Assembly: GCA_004123355.1 (NCBI GenBank)
Contig: SCHM01000004.1
Location: 3,876,316 to 3,940,315 of the forward strand
Origin: Amphirosellinia nigrospora
Taxonomy: Eukaryota > Ascomycota > Sordariomycetes > Xylariales > Xylariaceae
Reading direction: 5' to 3'
Length of the DNA stretch: 64,000 bases
Shown piece by piece: positions 35,475-45,528 of the stretch (within the stretch, counting starts at the first letter, position 1; the number at the start of each line of letters is the position of its first letter). The position numbers were made by a program, and so were the translations under genes. Under the pieces are notes generated by a model. It was given only the letters and a program-made list of their open reading frames with translations. It was not told where the DNA came from and did no database searches.

Positions 35475-36816
35475 TCACGCCGCGATACTCCGTCCCATGC
35501 CACTTCCCCAACGAAACCTTCTCAAAGTGCCTCCGCTGCTCTTCAAGACCTCTCGCCCACAGCTGCCTCCTTCAGAAACTGCACTCATATTGCCTGCACC
35601 GCTCAGGCTGCTGAGTGTTTCTTGGCGCCCGACCTCTCTTCCGATGACATATCCCGCCCCAAAGCCCACGACGGAGACGAGCACGACAACACCTGCACTG
35701 ACAACCCATGTCAAAAGTGTTGGACTAATCAAGGCGTCATCACTTGCCACCGTTCTCTCTTCTTGGTCGCGCGAGGTGCCTTCGAGGAAGATGTTGGTGT
35801 TGCGGCGCGCTTGATTTTCTCGCCGGCTGCAGGCTCTGGCCGTGATGGGGGTGCTGCTCTAGTTGGAGCCGATTGGGTGGAGCCCCGAGACAGCACTGGG
35901 GGTGGTGATGGCGCCATCAGCTCGCTCTCCGGGGCGAATCGTAGTGTGACTGGCTGGCCACTATTGAGCGCAGCAGGACGCTCACCCAACTCCTTTTCGC
36001 CGTCTCTCGGAAGACTCCTTGCCGCTGCGGCACAGCTGAGCAAAGTCGTCAAACTAGCACGCAGAGCCGCGTCGTTGTCAGCCTGGTAATTTGGAGACAT
36101 GAAATCGGGCGTGTGGCGCTCGGCTCGCGTATGCGACCGTCGGGTAAAGGAAGGCCGTCTACCATGCTGAGGGACGGCTGAGCTAGCCGAGTGTCGATGG
36201 AGTAGGTGAGATGGTGGGTGGGAGAAGGCGTTAGGTTGGGGCGGAATGGTTCGGATGGCCGCCTACCCAGGGCGGTAGAATTCTCATCGTCATCATCTTC
36301 CTCACTCGAGTCGATATCGATGACTTGCGCTGAGAATACTTGTCGAAGAGGGGTCTCGCGAGCGGCGTGTCCGGAGATGACATTCTCAGTAGAGCTAGTT
36401 AACAGATGATCCTCCTCGCTTTCAGTCTCGTCATATTCTTCTTGGCTGCTGGTGCCAGCACCAATATGCCCGCGTCCAGTGGGCTGTCTTCTTGTATCGA
36501 CGTGCGCGTACGTCTGTTGGTGTGGGCGTCGCCGCCTGGGACGGTTGGACGACCCAACTTGAAGACCAGTGGTGTCGATCTCCTCGCCAATAGAGGACAC
36601 GGACGATGAGGAGGGGTGCGAGGACACTTCAATCCACGATTCTGGGTCTCGTTGTCTATCAACATTCGACGACGTGGACTGACCATCTTGCCGTTGCCGC
36701 TGTTGGCTTGGGGCAGCGGTAGGTCGGCGCAATGCCGTAGAAGCAGTAGTGGTAGGCGCGGCTGGTCGTCTAGCAGGATAGCCTGACGAGCTCGGGGCTT
36801 GGCCAGTCGACGACAT
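35475..36816 (-). CDS. conserved single-pass membrane protein, function unknown
   Basis: Start ATG at 36816, stop TGA at 35477-35475. The first ~220 residues are low-complexity, Ser/Thr/Pro/Arg-rich and acidic (WIEVSSHPSSSSVSSIGEE, VIDIDSSEEDDDDEN). A short conserved block, TPDFMSPNYQADNDAALRAS, follows and then a second disordered part. Near the C-terminus one hydrophobic segment, LLTWVVSAGVVVLVSVVGF, is followed by GAGYVIGREVGRQE and the Cys/Gly-rich tail CGREVLKSSGGTLRRFRWGSG. Two single-base deficits (near 36122 and 35742) break the frame; with them the length is 448 codons including stop. The pattern suggests a tail-anchored protein with a large cytoplasmic or nuclear-facing disordered domain. 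I recognise the architecture as typical of conserved fungal proteins but know no function for it. Confidence 0.65.
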
Positions 36817-36829
36817 GTTGTTTATGCTG

Positions 36830-38890
36830 GCGTGGTAGTGTGATCATGGAATTCCACGCTCGCGAATCGAGATGATGCCGTCGTTGTAGCGCAAGAACAG
36901 TGGTAGGTACTTATGGTATATGAATGGAGGAAGAGGACGACGATGCCCGACTTCACCAAGTACGAGATAACAGTTTACGGCAGTGCTACTACAGTACAGT
37001 ACCGCTCGGTCGGGCTGATATGCGCGGGACAGTCGTACTGTAGAGTTGTGCTGTTGTTGTACACGTATTCGCCCAATAGTTGAGTTGGGAGGGAGTAGGG
37101 GTGGGTGCAAAGTCTATCGAGCAGAGGCTTTGTGCTGCTATGTTATCCGATCCGGTGGCGGGGTATCCTTCTAGATGGAGTGAGCAGATGCTCTGGTGGT
37201 TGTGATACCGCCGGGCCGAAGCTTAAAAGTCAAGCCTGCGCGCCTGTGTGCCTATGCGCCTGTATGTCTTCTATATGTATGAACGTATGCATGCATGTAT
37301 GTATGATGCGGTGGATGTGATTGCGCGCGTGGGATGAGAGGGGGCCAGCAATGGTAAAAAAAGAACAAAAGACGGATACGGCTCAGTCCAGTCTGAGGAT
37401 GTTGGGGATGACCAGCCAGTCAACTGTGATGATGGTAAAGATGATGATGATGACCAAGATCAAGATCACGGGGAGCGCGGTAGTGGCAGTACACGGCCAA
37501 ATGCGAGATTTGGAAGCCGTGCCGTACTGCCAGGTGGTACTTATCTGTAACTGCTACTTAGTCCCGGTCTTAGGTACATGTGCCTAGACGGGGTAGTGGT
37601 TGTGCTAGGTACTTAGTATGCAGGGAGCATGATACCGAGTGGGAATTGGCGTGGGCGCAGGGGGCTTTATGGGATGGATGGCACAGGGCTTAGGATGGTG
37701 TAAGTTAATGGCGTGGTAGCGTAGATGGTCCTCTCTTCCTTTGTTACGTGCTTAAATGGTTCTTTGGTCTTACCATGTATCTACCTATTAATTACTTAAG
37801 TACCTAGTTAGTGCCTGAGTATCCTGTCCGTCCCGAGGTCCTATGTCTTGGGCGGCAACTAAGGATGTATCGCATGGAAATCGCATGTACAAAGTATGAG
37901 AAACCAGACTTTCGACTTTAACCTCTAAAGCGATAACTACCCCACGCTCCGTACGTATGGAAGCAGTATAACATTGAAATCTCGGTGCAGTTGGAGTAAG
38001 CTCGAAATACAAATTGCGCCGTCGAATCAGCCAGGAAAATGCAGGTGATTGTTTGAGAGCCTGGGGTATTAGACAAGTGACCCCTCCGATGATGTAGTAA
38101 GGGATGATAGTTCCACAACCTGCCCACAGTTGTCTGCACAGTTCAATGTTCCCCGGGCCCACAGCATGCTTTTCTGGCTTAGTCCCTTAGCATGGCCGCT
38201 GATAACGTACATTACAGGCTCTTTAGCGTACCAAATGCCTGGCAGTACTGTGGGCTGTTGCATACGCCCACTTCTAGACCCTCACCTATCTCCTGCCAAT
38301 GAAGGTCCAAGCAGATGCCGGATATGGTCAACACGAATAGAGCAAATATAATCCTTGGTTAGAAAGCTTGTTTCAGACATATTTCACGTCTCTAGTTTAA
38401 AATCACAAAATAGGTAGACTTCTATATGAATCAATCTAGGAGGTGCTAACTGCGAAGCTAAGTACTACGCACAAGTAAGTAACGGGTACCTAACTCAAGT
38501 GACCCCCCTTTTTTTATACTAAATACCCCCGTGATTGCGCCATGACTTGACTTGCTGAGCCATCAGGGCCGACCCGGCGCCGTCTCAGATCGTATTCTTG
38601 GTCAGTCTTCACAATCCCCAGATTTGATCCGCGACCTATAAATGAATTCGGGCCACCAGCACCTGTAACGCCATGTGGACATGCCGCAAAATATAAAGAT
38701 CGCCCAACTGCCAGTCAAGGATTCGGGTGACTAGATCATTAACTTCGCCCGGAAGATATAAGGTGAGCATTATTGCGTATGGGTATGTCACTGGCGTTTA
38801 CCTCCACTCGTGGATGAACACACCCCATCGCAGATGTCGCATGAGTAGTTTGACGCATATACTCTTCACGAGAGAAAACATATACAAGGA
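36830..38890. other. intergenic stretch without supported genes
   Basis: Contains the upstream region of the membrane-protein gene, CATGTATG-type simple repeats at about 37262-37313, a GATGATGATGA microsatellite near 37440 and TAGGTACTTAG words at 37570-37620 and 37785-37815. No open frame has recognisable features. Confidence 0.45.
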
Positions 38891-38902
38891 AAGCCGTGTC
38901 TC

Positions 38903-39357
38903 TTAGGAGAAGCGGCATAGGAGGTGAAGTCCCCGATCCATCTGCGGTAGATCCTTGGCGGTATCGTTCAACCCGAGCGTTGCAAAACTCGAGTCGAAAT
39001 GTCTTGCGTTCGCTGCCACACGTGAATCGTCGCATTAAGGGACTCGCTGGTTAGAAATGTAGAGCCATCAAAGTACGCACGGTGGATCTGTAGCCAGCCG
39101 TCGTCAGTTACGTTCTGGTTCGTTTTCGGCCATGGAATTAGGTGCTGGTAGGAGTATGCGCCACTGGTCGCGTCCGCGCTGGCGAGTGTGGTTCTCGGGT
39201 CCTTGGAACACAGGTCTTCAAGTGAGAGTATATACGTCGACGGCTCCGCGGTCGAGAACTCGGGTTTCTGTGAGACGGGCTCGAACGGATGGACCGCTGC
39301 GGTTTTTTCTTTAGGTACACTTGGACTAAGAAATGTATATTGCCACCGTAAGAACAT
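38903..39357 (-). pseudogene. fragment of an unidentified protein, probably truncated
   Basis: A frame starting at 39357 reads through STYILSLEDLCSKDPRTTL, SYQHLIPWPKTNQNVTDDGW and LQIHRAYFDGSTFLTSES, then shifts near 39010 into LNDTAKDLPQMDRGLHLLC with a stop at 38905-38903. Codon use and the coherent sequence look protein-coding, and Asn-x-Ser/Thr sites suggest a secreted or lumenal protein. No full-length domain is present and no upstream exon was found. I do not recognise the family; a glycosyltransferase-like or other secretory-pathway remnant is a guess only. Confidence 0.35.
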
Positions 39358-39399
39358 CAGTCTCGGCTCTAGCCATAGTAGCGAACTATAGGATTATAT

Positions 39400-40138
39400 T
39401 TATATCATCACGTAACTTCTATTTTATAAGTTAGTTATATCTCTTCCTGACCCATGTATTCCGGCACCTTTCATGAATGGAACGGAAAAACCCTATATAT
39501 AGGTAATATTTGACTATGCACCAGGGTGACGACGTTGACTCCGACTCACGACTCAAGTATTGGTTTAGTTCGAAAGATAAAACTAGACCTAACTGTTCAG
39601 GATAGACATGCCAGCCTTACTCCATCCCACAGTAATGCGCAGGCACTCATCTGTTTTTCCATTATAATCACACTAGCAAGTCCGAGAGCCCGTCCTTGGT
39701 TTTACACATTTATACGCTCACCCTCCGAGTAGCTTGAATGCTAGTTACTGACAGGCATGTGCTAGAAACTACTGCACAGCGGCGATATCACCTTGCCTTG
39801 GTGTATATGCATCCAGAGACTTAACTTATGATACGTAGTATGGGACAGGGGATATTGTCAAGGGCCAACACACCTGCTCTACGAGGGTCTGGTTGCAGCC
39901 CGAGAAATTGAGATTTGAAATCATCGTTGAAACTCTTAAGGTGGTCTTGAATACATGGAGGCCTTAGACCAGGGAAGCTAAACTAAGGCATACGAATGCC
40001 ACATAATACACAATTAGGTGGGGTATACTCACCGGCAACTGATTCGTAATTCCAGGTCAGAAATATACCAAATGGTATATAATAGACAGGAGGCATCGAC
40101 CGACACATGAACTTTTATATCCGCGAAACCAGCAAATA
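39400..40138. other. intergenic stretch without supported genes
   Basis: AT-rich sequence with only short frames; nothing recognised on either strand. Confidence 0.45.
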
Positions 40139-40535
40139 GACGAAGCCAACCGTAAAGCCCTCGAACGCCATCATAAGCCCTCATAGTTATAGAAGCGTGG
40201 TCCACATCAAAATGCTCGCAAGGAGCATAAGAAGTTTCTTACCAGCCTCGCTCACTAGAAGCCCTCGGTGCCCACAGAGGAAAAGCCGATCGTAACAAAG
40301 AGTCGTCTCACAATAATGAATTAAGACGCGTAATGAAGCCCAAACATAAACGCGTTCATGAAGCCCTCAGCCCTCAAAACCACGCAGGAGTACCCCCCCG
40401 GATCAAGCCCACAGGTAGATCACAGCTTCAGAACGAAGCTTAGCCCTCAAAGCCACACAACCCTTCGGGGTTAATAGTTTTTGTAAAGCCGACAACCCAC
40501 AAAGCCAACCAGTGTATTTGAAGAGCCCTCAGAAC
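40139..40535 (-). repeat. cluster of GGCTT / GAGGGCTT motifs in the presumed 3'UTR of the nucleolin-like gene
   Basis: On the plus strand AAGCC occurs at 40143, 40155, 40175, 40259, 40283, 40336, 40361, 40405, 40450, 40486 and 40502. Further AGCCCTC copies lie at 40368, 40442 and 40524. Seven copies extend to AGCCCTC. The block begins about 20 nt after the stop codon of the minus-strand gene, so the transcript would carry GAGGGCTT/GGCTT motifs every 12-85 nt over about 390 nt. The copies are not tandem and the spacers are unrelated. I know no element of this form. Confidence 0.6.
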
Positions 40536-40553
40536 CTATCATGTGCGGCTATA

Positions 40554-42151
40554 TCACCTTAAAAGGTGGTCTGTGAAGGCCAAGTTAGTTATCGATATGT
40601 AGCAGAGCAGTTGCAAAGTTCCTTACCTTCTTGCTCAAAGGATTTACCACCGCGACCGCCGCCAAAACCTCCACGGCCACCACCACGGCCACCGCCGCGA
40701 CCACCAAAGCCGCCGCCGCCGCCACGGCCACCGCCGCGACCACCAAAGCCTCCGCGACCACCACCACGGCCGCCGCCTCGGCCACCACCAAAGCCACCAC
40801 CTTCACGGGGAGGTCGCTGGCCGGCGAAGTCCAGGCGGACAGCGCGAGAGCCACGGCCCTCACCGATGTAACCACCGTTCTTCGTGTTGAAGACGGACTT
40901 AGCATCCTCGATAGAGTTGAAAGTAACATAGCCGAATCCCTTAGGGTTACCAGACTCACTAGAGAACAGTTAGTAAACAAGTACCACGGTGAAAGAATAA
41001 AAGGTGTTGGAAACATACGGATCTTTGGGAAGGCGGATACTCTTCACTTCGGCAGTGTCACCAAAGAACGCGGCGATGGTATCTTCATCCACTTCGAAAG
41101 GCAAGTTACCCACGAACAGTGTGTCACTCTCGGGACTAACGGAGTCTCCGAACTGCTTAGCGCGGTCATTCGCACGGGCACCGGGGGCTTCCTCGCCGGC
41201 GGGACGAGGCTTAGAAGGATCAAGGTTCAGTGCCCGGCCCTCGAGCTCAAAGCCTTGCATCTTCTCAAAAGCAGCCTTGGCAGCTTCATGGGACTCGAAG
41301 TCAACGTATCCAAAGCCACGGGATCGTTGCATTGCCTTATCAGTAACCACGCGAGCGCTCGACAATCCCTCGCAGTCCTTGAAAGTCTCGTATAGAATGT
41401 CATCGGTCACACCCCAGCCCAAGTTTCCTGCAAACAGGGTTGTGTACGCATCCTGGGATTGTGATGCCTCGTCCGTCTTTGTCTTCTTGAATGGTGTAGA
41501 GGTTTCTTCCTCGGCCTTACGCTTCTTGGGGGCTTCGGGCTTCTTTTCTTCAACCTCTTCAGAGTCATCAGAATCGTCGGAGTCTCCCTCAGATTCATCC
41601 GAATCGCTCGAGTCTTCGTCAGAAGACTAGTTTGGGTTAGTTACTATGCATCAACTCAAGGACAATTGACTTACATCAGCCTTTGCCTTGGTATCGCCCT
41701 TGGTCTTCTTGGTGTCGACCTTCTCTTCCTCAGATTCAGAGTCAGAGGAATCAGACTCGGACTCAGCATCCTTCTTAGCCTTGCCATTTGTGGTAGCCTT
41801 TACAACAGCCTTGGCCTTCTTGGGATCAGCCTTCTTCTTGTTATCCTCCTCGTCTGAGTCGGATGAAGCAGAGTCGGAGCCAGAGTCAGAAGCGTCATCA
41901 GACTCGACCTCAGACTCAGACTCATCGCTCTCATCCGAATCGGACTCTGATTCAGAAGAGGACTCGACCTTCTTCTTCTTCTTGAGGTCCTTGGCCTTGC
42001 CATTGGCGGCCTTGGAAGCTACCTCCTTGGCTAGCTGTTTAGACTTGGCCTTGGGGCTGTCAGTAGCCTTGGTCACGCCCGCCTTCTTCACCACAGTGAG
42101 GGGGTCTACGGCCTTTGCGGCCTTGCCGTTTGCCTGCTTAGTCTTGCCCAT
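40554..42151 (-). CDS. nucleolin / Nsr1 / Gar2-like RNA-binding protein
   Basis: Exons 42151-41675, 41626-41019, 40959-40627 and probably 40570-40554, with introns of 48, 59 and 56 nt. The N-terminus (MGKTKQANGKAAK) is Lys/Ala-rich, followed by long Ser-Asp-Glu tracts and KKRK-type nuclear signals. Two RNA-recognition motifs follow: TLFAGNLGWGV with RGFGYVDFES, and TLFVGNLPFEV with KGFGYVTF. The end is a Gly-Gly-Arg (GAR) domain. This is the order in yeast Nsr1 and fission-yeast Gar2, nucleolar proteins needed for pre-rRNA processing and 40S assembly. The AAAA run at 40921-40924 carries one base too many and breaks RRM2 in an otherwise intact gene. The last short exon ends in DHLLR-stop by my splicing; if the last intron is retained the end is different, so the C-terminus is tentative. 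Confidence 0.87.
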
Positions 42152-42493
42152 CTTGACGAGTGCACGAATTGATAGTTGAAAGGGATAAGAATGATGGTAA
42201 AATGAGAATTGGAGAAGGATGGTGGAAGGACGAGCAAGTGCAGGTATACAGGAAGCTTGCTTGTATTTATGCGGGATGGGAAACTATATTCTAGACCTGC
42301 CGCAAAATTTGCTGGACCCTTCCTAAAAAAATCGATTTGCCGGCGGGACAAGTGGGGCTTATCGTAGGCGGTGAAAAGTTAGTGTTTTAGATAGTGGATG
42401 TTTGCTGCACGCCAACACCTACTTACTGCCCAATGGGGAACATTTGCCGCCCAGAACCCTGCTTCCATATGTACCTACCTTACCTAGGTGCTT

Positions 42494-42525
42494 CCACCAT
42501 TCACCATTCACCATTCACCATTCAC
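42494..42525. repeat. heptanucleotide tandem repeat (ACCATTC)4
   Basis: Four consecutive CACCATT units lie in the interval between the nucleolin-like gene and NDUFB10. It is flanked by TACCTAGGT and CTTAGGTA words. Confidence 0.75.
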
Positions 42526-42759
42526 AACTGTGGTACAAGTACCTTAGGTAATACTAGTGTGCCAAGACAATTCACGTGACTCAAGCCTCCAGCCAATGCG
42601 GGAAGCTCTGCTTCATTAGATACTGGGTAACGCAACAAAGCAGCCCTCTTGCACCAACACATATCCCCCTTGTTCCAACATTCTGGACATAACTTTCAGC
42701 TACCCTCGGGAGCTACATAGCTAGACGTCCGGCGAGCCCCGAGTACCTTCATATTTGCC

Positions 42760-43185
42760 ATGCCGACCCCGAATCCGCGGCCTTCCTGGCCAAGAAACCG
42801 ACCGTCCCTCTACCTTCGAGGGCGTCGACTTTGACGACAACAAGCGACTGAAGCAGGCCCAGGACGCCGTGATCCGCGAGCAGTGGGTTAAGGTCATGAT
42901 GGGACGTCTAGTCCGCGAGGAGCTCGGGAAATGCTACTACCGGGAGGGCGTGAACCACCTGGAGAAGTGCGGTCATTTACGAGGTTAGTTTGTTTGCCTA
43001 GTAGCTCTCGATCAATCAATGCAATACAAACCCAAACAGATGGAAACTTCACCTCCCTGGAAGCTTGGATTGTCGCGGGCTACTGGCTAACTCAGTCCAC
43101 AGAGAGATACCTCCAGCTGCTCAAAGACAACCGGGTACGAGGCTACCTATTTGAGCAACAGAACTACCTCGAAGGAAGGAAATAG
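42760..43185 (+). CDS. NADH:ubiquinone oxidoreductase subunit NDUFB10 (fungal 12 kDa subunit)
   Basis: ATG at 42760. Exons 42760-42983 and 43103-43185 flank a 119-nt intron with branch GGCTAAC. The protein begins MPTP and continues FEGVDFDDNKRLKQAQDA, VIREQWVKVMMGRLVREELG, KCYYREGVNHLEKCG, then RYLQLLKDNRVRGYLF and ends EGRK. This matches the accessory complex I subunit NDUFB10 of the inner-membrane peripheral arm/membrane-arm region, with the conserved Cys pair seen in CYYREG and LEKCG. Frames shift twice near the start, at CCCC 42767-42770 and CCC 42806-42808, each by one missing base. Allowing for both gives 103 codons including stop, the normal fungal length. Divergent from the nucleolin-like gene and upstream of the mitochondrial ribosomal gene. 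Confidence 0.88.
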
Positions 43186-43719
43186 AACCAACACATCTAA
43201 ACCAAAAAAGAAAAAAAATACGAGAAGCGCGGGATTCCGGGCATTCAACGGCATGAATGCCGGTCCGGGGAAGTGCACAAAGAGCCACGAGTGATATCTC
43301 AGGTTTGCGGTGCAAGCGCCTCGTGACGTTCACTCGACTTGTAATTGTACATAAACAACTCAGAGAAGAAGAAAGCAACTATGAAATGAACTTATCAATC
43401 CACAAGTATCCCTATTTTACAAATTGAGCATCATTTAGGGTCCGACATCAGAATTAGTGATTATTTTATGTATTGCATTACTCGAATGAGCCGGTTAGTC
43501 TCCGCTTGAGAGCCGCAGCGGGCATCGGTCCCTCCGCCCTCGAAGCTCCGACCACCCTACAAAATTTCTGGAGCTTGAACCCGTTCCCCAATTAATTAAT
43601 CGCTGCCATTCTCAACCTTCAATTGCCCTCCACGTCCAGTCGCCGGGTCTTCGAAAATTTAACTACCCGTTGACACGAGCCAGCTGCGTGGCCGGCGTCT
43701 ATCGATACAGACCGCAGAA

Positions 43720-44536
43720 ATGATCTGCCGACGGTGTCTGCAGCGCATCTCGGCGCTGAGAACGCCACGAGCCGCCCCAAGCACCTCCATCAGCTGGAAT
43801 TTGCCGATCCGGGGCAGCAGCAGACCGATTTCGAGCACCGCAACGAGGCCATCTGCCGCCGCCGCTGCGACTACGGCGACAACGACGACCCCACCCCTGA
43901 GCATACCGCTGGCCGGCGCCGAAGGCACCGAAGACGCTACAGCGAAAGAGAACCTGTCGTCATGTCCCGAAGGCACCGTCATGACCGGCCTGAACTACTT
44001 CAAGAACAAGACAGACCCCACCGCGCTCGCCGACGATGCGTACCCGGCGTGGCTGTGGAAATGCCTCGAGGTGCAGCAGAAGATAGACGAAGGCGAGGCT
44101 GACGACGCCGGAGACGAGTTCTGTAAGTCCTGTCTGCCGTCTACTTTTCTTCCCTTGCACAATATACATACCACCATCGAGCGAGCTGTCTAGCCCTACC
44201 ATGTACACATGGAAGAACGGATAGAGATAGTATCTCAAACACTACCTACCAGCGCTAATCACGCCGCCCAAAAAAAAAGCCAAATCCAAGAAACAGCGTC
44301 GCATGGCTGCCAAGCGCCAGCGCATCCTAGAGGCGAAGCTGGTCGCCGAGGGCAACCTCGAGGCCCTGGCACCCAAGATTCCCCTACACCACCAGACCAT
44401 CAACCTACCCGCCAATGAGTCGGGTACAGCCGAGGGCGCCGTGGCCGCCCACAACGCCCGCGAGGAGCTCCGCCGCGCCATGCGCCGCGAGCGCAAGGCC
44501 AAGATCAAGGAGACCAATTACCTCAAGTCGATGTGA
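43720..44536 (+). CDS. mitochondrial large-subunit ribosomal protein mL54 (yeast Mrpl37)
   Basis: ATG at 43720; exons 43720-44122 and 44280-44536 with a 157-nt intron (GTAAGT, AAAAAG) give an intact 219-residue protein. The first ~60 residues are Arg/Ser/Ala-rich without acids (MICRRCLQRISALRTPRAAP), a mitochondrial targeting peptide. The conserved core is GTVMTGLNYFKNKTDPTALA and DDAYPAWLWKCLE, then SKSKKQRRMAAKRQRI, KIPLHHQTINLP and a basic helical tail ending KETNYLKSM. This is the mL54 family, a component of the mitoribosome large subunit in the matrix. The frame is uninterrupted. It lies 534 bp downstream of NDUFB10 on the same strand, so both mitochondrial genes sit side by side but with separate promoters. 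Confidence 0.87.
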
Positions 44537-44559
44537 TGAGCCTAGCTACCCAAAAGGAG

Positions 44560-45500
44560 GATGCGCTGGCCAGGGACTTGGGGGATCTTTGCAAATATCT
44601 ATTTGTGGATTTTTCGCCCTTTGGAGAGCTACTCAGGGTGCCCTGCAACATACAGCACTCCCTACAGCCCATAGTATTCCCAGGTTAATGCCAGAAGGTG
44701 ACCTTGTAGGTCTTCAGGCCCAAGAGAAAAAGTGGACAAGGCGACAAGAAGATAGACGAGACAGATATCATCTATCAACTTGCCACTCTATATATGTGTT
44801 GTATGTATAAATATTCAGACTAAAGTCTAGAGGTAGATGGTGCATATACTGAAGTTACGTCAATACTTGCAGTTTGAAGCCAGTTCTCGTGAGAGAGTTG
44901 TGTAATAGAAACTGTTACATTAAATAGGTTGCACATTAGGGCGATCAAAGCTGGAAGATAACCCGGCTAGCTGCCGAATTGTGAGTGACTTGAGAAGGTA
45001 TATTCCAATTTGTATGGCAAAACTACACAAGATAGAATGTGAGCAACAGACCGGGGTATCAAATGAGTTTTTCCCGTCGCCCTTGTCCCCGTCCCATAAG
45101 AAATACCAACAACCATATATCTGTAAATGCACAACAAACATGGAGGAAAAAACAAAAACCGCTATTTTAACCACTTTACTTTCCCCCAACACACGCATAT
45201 GCATCATAGCCGAAAGTGCATTACGCGCATCTAGGGTTAATCGATGCTCAATTTGGGCCGAGAAGAGATGTCTCTTTCTCTTTATCCAACATGAGAGGTG
45301 TCTGGAGTGTCACCCGGCACCCACAGAGGGCAAGGCTGGACCATAGTTTTATGTCTTGCCCTCTATAGAGTGGTCTTCTCGCGTATGTATCCGTTGTCTA
45401 AGATCCGCAATGACTGTGTCCAGAGCCGCAATCTGAGGCCCGGATAGTGATCGCAAATTGCTATTGGGACCGGTCCTCGCAACACACTGTAGTAGTTCAT
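44560..45500. other. convergent intergenic stretch
   Basis: 3' regions of the mL54 gene and the minus-strand TAF7 gene. Only short frames without features. Confidence 0.45.
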
Positions 45501-45528
45501 CCCGCTTTTTCTCAGCCACGTAGAGCTC

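Noticed and set aside
35460-36089. 209-codon plus-strand frame
   Set aside because: Mirror of the minus-strand membrane-protein gene, whose translation has a membrane helix and conserved blocks.
40139-40535. snoRNA genes in the block after the nucleolin-like gene
   Set aside because: Possible box-C-like words occur, but no correctly spaced box D or terminal stem could be identified.
40631-41630. 254- and 208-codon plus-strand frames
   Set aside because: Antisense shadows of the RRM and Gly-Arg exons of the nucleolin-like gene.
41688-42179. 163-codon acidic plus-strand frame
   Set aside because: Complement of the Ser/Asp/Glu repeats in the nucleolin N-terminus; the repeat is open in several frames.
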